Assembly: GCF_921292975.1 (NCBI RefSeq) | Contig: NZ_CAKLCM010000001.1 | Location: 310,001 to 374,000 of the forward strand | Length of the DNA stretch: 64,000 bases | From: Vibrio hippocampi | GTDB taxonomy: Bacteria > Pseudomonadota > Gammaproteobacteria > Enterobacterales > Vibrionaceae | Direction: 5' to 3' | In this document: piece after piece, positions 59,474-64,000 of the stretch | Position numbering within the stretch: position 1 is the stretch's first letter | Layout: every line of letters starts with the position of its first letter | Notes under the pieces: model-generated | The model's database searches: none | What the model was told of the DNA's origin: nothing | Seen by the model: the letters and a program-made list of their open reading frames with translations, nothing else | Made by a program: the position numbers and the translations under genes

Positions 59474-60472
59474 GTGAAAGTAAGTCACCTTTTAAAAACC
59501 ACTTTAGCCACTTCTTTACTCACTGTTGCGCAGGCTTCTGCCGCGGACACGTTGACCGTTTATACCTACGACTCATTTGCTTCTGATTGGGGACCTGGAC
59601 CTGCGATTGAAAAAGCCTTTGAAGCAAAATGTGGCTGTGATCTTCAGTTTGTTGCGCTTGACGATGGCGTCTCTATTTTAAATCGCCTGCGCTTAGAAGG
59701 CTCTAGCAGCAAGGCTGATGTGATTTTAGGTCTTGATAACAACTTAATTAGCGAGGCTAAGGCATCAGGATTGTTGGCGCAACATCAAGTGAATACTCAA
59801 GCGTTAACGCTGCCGGGTGGTTGGAATGACTCAGTATTTGTTCCTTTTGATTACGGTTACTTTGCTTTTGTCTACAACAAAGAAAAACTATCAAACCCAC
59901 CTAAGAGCCTAAAACAACTGGTCGAGCAGCGCGATGACATTAAAGTTATCTATCAAGATCCTCGTACCTCGACACCGGGACAAGGTTTACTGCTGTGGAT
60001 GAAATCTGTCTACGGTGATCACGCTTCACAGGCTTGGCAGCAAATGGCTAAGAAGACCGTCACAGTGACAAAGGGTTGGTCAGAAGCCTATTCTATGTTC
60101 CTCAATGGCGAGGCGGATATGGTGTTGTCTTATACCACTTCTCCGGCCTATCACATCATCGCTGAAAAAGATCAGCGTTTTGCCGCAGCCAGCTTTGAAG
60201 AGGGGCATTACACCCAAGTGGAAGTGGTGGCAAAAGTGGCTAAGAGCCAGCCAAATCCGCTCGCGGATGAGTTTATGCAGTTTGTGGTTTCTGAGGAATT
60301 TCAGTCGCAAATCCCAACAGGGAACTGGATGTATCCGGTAGTGGATACGGCTCTGCCAAGCGGCTTCGAGCAACTGAGCGTGCCAAGCACCGCTTTATCA
60401 TTCAATTCTGATGAAGTAGCGAAGCATCGTAAAACTTGGATTCGAGAGTGGCAGTCAGCTCTAATTAAGTAG
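59474..60472 (+). CDS. thiB: thiamine ABC transporter substrate-binding protein ThiB
   Basis: ThiB (TbpA) captures thiamine, TMP and TPP in the periplasm. The 332-residue product has a signal peptide ending QASAA (about 1-24) and the family's TVYTYDSFASDWGPGPAIEKAFE N-terminal region. A GTG at 59474 follows AAGGACAG, which I prefer to the ATG 11 codons upstream because it gives a clean signal peptide. It is the first gene after the TPP riboswitch. A strong hairpin separates it from thiP. Confidence 0.94.
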   Translation: MKVSHLLKTTLATSLLTVAQASAADTLTVYTYDSFASDWGPGPAIEKAFEAKCGCDLQFVALDDGVSILNRLRLEGSSSKADVILGLDNNLISEAKASGLLAQHQVNTQALTLPGGWNDSVFVPFDYGYFAFVYNKEKLSNPPKSLKQLVEQRDDIKVIYQDPRTSTPGQGLLLWMKSVYGDHASQAWQQMAKKTVTVTKGWSEAYSMFLNGEADMVLSYTTSPAYHIIAEKDQRFAAASFEEGHYTQVEVVAKVAKSQPNPLADEFMQFVVSEEFQSQIPTGNWMYPVVDTALPSGFEQLSVPSTALSFNSDEVAKHRKTWIREWQSALIK

Positions 60473-60477
60473 TGATT

Positions 60478-60508
60478 GAGCGGCTCTTTGGAGCCGCTCT
60501 GTTTTTTT
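60478..60508 (+). terminator. hairpin and T-run between thiB and thiP
   Basis: GAGCGGCTC (60478-60486) pairs perfectly with GAGCCGCTC (60491-60499) around TTTG, followed by TGTTTTTTT. It looks like a true terminator inside an operon, so thiPQ would be transcribed by partial read-through, giving more binding protein than transporter. Confidence 0.88.
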
Positions 60509-60517
60509 GAGGTGAGT

Positions 60518-62125
60518 GTGAATCGAACGCCCAAATTAGGCTTAGCCATTTTGCTGGTGATTGCCGTTTATGTGGTTACCGCATTGTGGAAGCTATTGTC
60601 CTTTTCTTCATGGCAAGATATCAGTTGGATTATTGGTGATCCGTATTATCAACATGTCGTGAAATTTAGTTTTCTGCAGGCAAGCGCATCGACACTGCTC
60701 AGTGTTGGTTTAGCGATCCCAGTGGCGCACGCCCTGTCGAGACGACACTTTTTCGGTCGGGACATATTGCTTAAATTGTTCGCGACGACTCTAGTGTTGC
60801 CGGTTTTGATCGGTGTATTTGGGATCCTAGCGATTTATGGTCAACAGGGACTGCTTGCCAAACTCTTTGCTCTGTATGGTACGGAGATGCCTTTTTCCAT
60901 TTACGGTTTATCCGGTATCTTGCTGACTCACGTTTTTTTTAACCTTCCTTTCTCAGCCCGACTGCTACTCACCAGTATCGAGAGTGTGCCTATTGAGCAG
61001 CGCAAGCTGGCTTCGCAATTAGGAATGAATAGCTGGCAAGTGTTTAAATTTGCAGAATGGCCTCGCTTAAAACAGCATTTACCCCATGTGGTTGGTTTGG
61101 TATTTATGCTCTGCTTTACCAGTTTTGCCACTGTCATGGCGCTGGGTGGAGGACCAAAAGCGACCACGATTGAGCTTGCCATTTATCAGGCAATAAAGTT
61201 TGATTTTGACCTACAAACTGGAGCGGCGTTGGCGCTGGGTCAAATGCTATTTTGTGCCTCTTTGGTTCTGCTGCTTGGTCGCTTTCACTCGCAACCACAA
61301 AGCCGCAGTCATTATGGGGCAGTAGAGGGCATTTTTATTCGGGACTCAAGATTGAAGAAGAGTTGGGATAGCTTTTGGATCATGGGTGTTCTCGTCCTAC
61401 TCTTGCCCCCCCTTGCCAGTATTGTGGTAGCTGGACTGAATCCCAAATTGATCGAGGTGCTAAGCCATGAAAAGTTTTGGCATGCTCTATTTAATTCGTT
61501 CAAAGTCGCATTGATGTCGGCTAGCCTTGCGTTGGTGTCGGGAATATTGCTGTTGCAATCATCTCGACATCTCAGACTTCAGGGGCAACTCAATCGAGCA
61601 AATGGCGTTGAGTTTATCGGCAGTATTATATTAGTGACGCCAGCCTTAGTGTTGAGTACCGCCACCTTTTTGCTATTTCGTACGCTCAGCGATGTGTTTA
61701 GCTTGGCCTTTGTCATTGTGGTTTTGGTGAATGCATTAATGGCGCTCCCTTATGTGATTAAAACCTTGAGTTCACCTATGTACCGCCTTGCTCAGCAGTA
61801 CACCTTACTTTGGCAACATCTAGGTATCAAAGGTGGGTCTGGATTTCGACTTATGGAGTGGCGCGCACTGCGCAGTTCCATTGTCTACGCGTTCTCGATT
61901 AGTTTTGTTTTGTCTTTAGGCGACCTGACGGTCATTGCTCTGTTTGGTAGTCAGGACTTTAATACCTTGCCTCTATATTTGTATCAGTTACTGGGTAGTT
62001 ATCAGATGGAAGCGGCGGGTGTTGTCTCTTTGGTATTGTTTGCCATTAGTATTGGTGTCTTTGTGATCATAGAAAAAATCAGCCATGAAAAAGGCGAAGT
62101 CAGTGGAGTGAGTTCCAATGCTTAA
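60518..62125 (+). CDS. thiP: thiamine ABC transporter permease ThiP
   Basis: ThiP is the fused membrane subunit of the thiamine importer. The 535-residue product has two BPD-transporter halves of about six transmembrane helices each, with the EAA-like loops RKLASQLGMNSWQVFKFAEWP (about 170-190) and LAQQYTLLWQHLGIKGGSGF (about 428-447). The GTG at 60518 follows GAGGTGA. The reading frame is open further upstream, but the hairpin lies there. It overlaps thiQ by eight bases. Confidence 0.93.
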   Translation: MNRTPKLGLAILLVIAVYVVTALWKLLSFSSWQDISWIIGDPYYQHVVKFSFLQASASTLLSVGLAIPVAHALSRRHFFGRDILLKLFATTLVLPVLIGVFGILAIYGQQGLLAKLFALYGTEMPFSIYGLSGILLTHVFFNLPFSARLLLTSIESVPIEQRKLASQLGMNSWQVFKFAEWPRLKQHLPHVVGLVFMLCFTSFATVMALGGGPKATTIELAIYQAIKFDFDLQTGAALALGQMLFCASLVLLLGRFHSQPQSRSHYGAVEGIFIRDSRLKKSWDSFWIMGVLVLLLPPLASIVVAGLNPKLIEVLSHEKFWHALFNSFKVALMSASLALVSGILLLQSSRHLRLQGQLNRANGVEFIGSIILVTPALVLSTATFLLFRTLSDVFSLAFVIVVLVNALMALPYVIKTLSSPMYRLAQQYTLLWQHLGIKGGSGFRLMEWRALRSSIVYAFSISFVLSLGDLTVIALFGSQDFNTLPLYLYQLLGSYQMEAAGVVSLVLFAISIGVFVIIEKISHEKGEVSGVSSNA

Positions 62126-62825
62126 TGTTGAAAATCTGATCTATTACTATGACCAAACTAAGTTTGATTTTAACTTGCAGGTGCAGCAGGGTGAAATATT
62201 AGCGTTGATTGGTCCAAGCGGAGCGGGTAAGTCTACGTTGCTTGCGCTGATTGCTGGCTTTTGTCAGCCTCATTCTGGGCAGGTAGAAGTGGAGCGAGCG
62301 AGCATTGCGCACATGATGCCAGCAGAGCGTCCCATATCGATGTTGTTTCAAGAGCATAATCTCTTTGAACATTTAACGGCTTATGACAATATCGCGCTTG
62401 GCATTCACCCTAATCTAAAGCTGAATTCGCAACAGAGATCCTATGTCGAAGATGCCGCTCAAAACGTTGGTTTAGGGGATCTATTGCAACGGCTTCCTTC
62501 TGAGCTGTCGGGAGGTCAGAAACAAAGAGTGGCACTTGCTCGTTGCTTTGTGCAATCTAAGCCTATTTGGTTGCTGGATGAACCCTTTTCAGCACTAGAT
62601 CCCGTTCTCAGAAAAGAGATGCTTAGTGTGGTGAAAGCTTTGGCAGACAAAAGGGGGGCGACCGTGATTATGGTAACGCATCACCTTAATGATGCTTGGA
62701 GTATCGCCAGTCATTATGCTTATTTAGCCAATGGTCAAGTGATTGAACAAGGTGAGGTCGAAGCGTTAACCTCTGAACATGTGAATCCCAAAGTAGCGGA
62801 ATTTGTTACTGCTGCGTCACTATGA
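62118..62825 (+). CDS. thiQ: thiamine ABC transporter ATPase ThiQ
   Basis: ThiQ energises thiamine uptake. The 235-residue product has Walker A GPSGAGKST at residues 32-40, the Q-loop MLFQEHNLFEH, the signature LSGGQKQRVALARC and Walker B IWLLDEPFSALD. It overlaps the end of thiP by eight bases and is followed by a bidirectional terminator. Confidence 0.95.
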   Translation: MLNVENLIYYYDQTKFDFNLQVQQGEILALIGPSGAGKSTLLALIAGFCQPHSGQVEVERASIAHMMPAERPISMLFQEHNLFEHLTAYDNIALGIHPNLKLNSQQRSYVEDAAQNVGLGDLLQRLPSELSGGQKQRVALARCFVQSKPIWLLDEPFSALDPVLRKEMLSVVKALADKRGATVIMVTHHLNDAWSIASHYAYLANGQVIEQGEVEALTSEHVNPKVAEFVTAASL

Positions 62826-62840
62826 AGATTGAACCCGAAT

Positions 62841-62877
62841 AAAAAACGGCGAATGGTACTATCATTCGCCGTTTTAT
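62841..62877. terminator. bidirectional terminator between thiQ and darP
   Basis: AAAACGGCGAATG (62843-62855) pairs with CATTCGCCGTTTT (62863-62875) around a short loop. It serves both convergent genes. Confidence 0.93.
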
Positions 62878-62902
62878 TATCATCAAGGAACAAGGAGAGA
62901 GA

Positions 62903-63430
62903 TTAGATTTCCTCTTGCTCTTCTTGTTTCAGAATTTGGAAAATTTCACGGTAGGCTTTAGCCGGTTTACCCGCTTTTTTCTCTTTGTTCGCCTGACGTG
63001 CAAGTTGACGCAGACGTTGACGATCTAGGTTAGGGTATAGCTCAAGAGCATCACCAATCGCACTGTCACCTTCTTCAACAATACGATCTCTTAGTTGCTC
63101 AAGCTTGTGCAGAGCCGCCGTCGACTGTGAGTGCTTATTACGGATTTTATCCAACGCAGCCTGAATAGGCTCTGGATCCGTGGTACGCATTAATTTGCCA
63201 ATGTATTGAAGTTGACGACGTTTTGCTTCATTTTTAAAGCGTTGCGCGTCAGCGATTGCGTCGCGTAGATCATCTTCAAGTGGGATTTTATGTAATACCG
63301 AAGGTTTGAGTGCAACGAGTTCTTCACCGAGTTTCTGCAACTCTTCCATATCGATTTTCATCTCGGTTTTACTCACCCAGATGATTTCCTCTTCTTCTTC
63401 CCAAGGCGCCTTTTGGTTTTTACGAGCCAT
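62903..63430 (-). CDS. darP: ribosome maturation factor DarP (YjgA, DUF615)
   Basis: DarP promotes late 50S assembly, acting on the peptidyl-transferase centre. The 175-residue product has the acidic [15 protein letters not shown]-terminus, typical of the family, and [17 protein letters not shown] (about 66-82) with the rest helical and charged. It is divergent from pmbA, as in E. coli yjgA-pmbA, across a 121-base region. Confidence 0.93.
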   Translation of the reverse strand: MARKNQKAPWEEEEEIIWVSKTEMKIDMEELQKLGEELVALKPSVLHKIPLEDDLRDAIADAQRFKNEAKRRQLQYIGKLMRTTDPEPIQAALDKIRNKHSQSTAALHKLEQLRDRIVEEGDSAIGDALELYPNLDRQRLRQLARQANKEKKAGKPAKAYREIFQILKQEEQEEI

Positions 63431-63551
63431 CTTTGTTTGCCTTTTATCACTGTCTAATTACGAATATGCCCTATTTTAGCAAGAAATGTGGGGCGATGGC
63501 GAAAACCTTGTTATTCTACAGCTAAACAAATAATAAAAAGTTAGATGGATT

Positions 63552-64000
63552 ATGGATCTCAAACAGCAAGTTGCTCAGCAAAAAGCTGAGTTAGAGGCCG
63601 CAGTAGCAAAAGCTTTGGATATGGCTTCAGCGTCTGCAGACGCAGCCGAAGTCGCAATCACTAAGAGTACTGGGCTGAGTGTTTCTACTCGTATGTGTGA
63701 AGTAGAAAATGTTGAATTTAACAGTGATGGTGCTCTGGGCATCACGGTTTACCGTGGTCAGAAAAAGGGCAGCGCCTCTACGTCTGATCTGAGTGAAAAA
63801 GCGATTGCTCAAACGGTTGCTGCAGCATTGGATATTGCTCAATACACATCCGAAGATCCCTTTGCAGGTCCAGCGCCTAAAGAGCTGATGGTTAAAGAGA
63901 TCCCAGATCTTGATCTTTTCCATCCAGATGCGGCAGATCCAGATACTGCAGCACAAAAAGCCATTGCCGCTGAAACTGCGGCACTGGCTTATAGCGATAG
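63552..64000 (+). CDS. pmbA: metalloprotease PmbA/TldE (cut at the right edge)
   Basis: PmbA (TldE) is the non-catalytic partner of TldD in a peptidase used for maturation of microcins and CcdA degradation in E. coli. The visible 149 codons match the N-terminal domain: [35 protein letters not shown] and the [11 protein letters not shown] segment. The ATG at 63552 is preferred over one at 63545 in another frame. The gene continues beyond the window. Confidence 0.93.
   Translation, partial: MDLKQQVAQQKAELEAAVAKALDMASASADAAEVAITKSTGLSVSTRMCEVENVEFNSDGALGITVYRGQKKGSASTSDLSEKAIAQTVAAALDIAQYTSEDPFAGPAPKELMVKEIPDLDLFHPDAADPDTAAQKAIAAETAALAYSD

Overview
This window is core chromosomal DNA of a gammaproteobacterium, almost certainly a Vibrio. 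The evidence is motX (the sodium-motor protein of the polar flagellum) lying between purA and rnr with its own flagellar promoter, a zrg-type zinc-uptake locus with a Zur box, and Vibrio-type neighbours such as a TIGR03899-like gene, a DUF2780 protein and a lipoprotein FkpA. Highly expressed genes use the leucine codon CTA heavily, as vibrios do and E. coli does not. I see no rRNA or tRNA gene, no insertion sequence, no prophage, no CRISPR array and no defence system. All genes appear intact except pmbA, which runs off the right edge.

Layout. 252-9445: the tsaE-amiB-mutL-miaA-hfq-hflX-hflK-hflC superoperon (tRNA modification, cell-wall hydrolysis, mismatch repair, RNA chaperone, membrane-protease regulators), followed by a small DUF2065 gene. 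9938-15481: purA, motX, rnr and rlmB. 15582-19651: slyX and a WD40 lipoprotein gene on the minus strand, then fkpA, a yheO-like regulator and tusDCB. 19708-24262: the str operon (rpsL, rpsG, fusA, tuf). 24463-25207: bfd-bfr iron storage. 25341-39329: the S10, spc and alpha ribosomal protein operons in one run, ending with rpoA-rplQ. Their leaders are recognisable, including the S4-type alpha leader and a long S10 leader.

39395-47655 is more accessory: a secreted DUF2780 protein, fklB, oapA, an elaA-like acetyltransferase, cobA, a TIGR03899-like protein, an unannotated 34-residue membrane peptide, and a minus-strand zinc-uptake operon (zrgA, ABC ATPase, permease, DUF3299 protein) headed by a 15-bp Zur palindrome. 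47652-59123 follows the E. coli ytf order: ytfJ, ytfK, msrA, tamA, tamB, ppa, fbp, mpl, ubiX. 59221-62877 is a TPP-riboswitch-controlled thiBPQ operon. The window closes with divergent darP and pmbA.

The most informative new observations are short elements between genes: a textbook sigma-28 promoter in front of motX, the Zur palindrome with a possible 32-codon ORF on its other side, the 34-codon membrane peptide with its own Shine-Dalgarno and terminator, two palindromes at the thiamine promoter upstream of the riboswitch, and a hairpin that covers the bfd ribosome-binding site. I found nothing here that looks like a large undescribed system.
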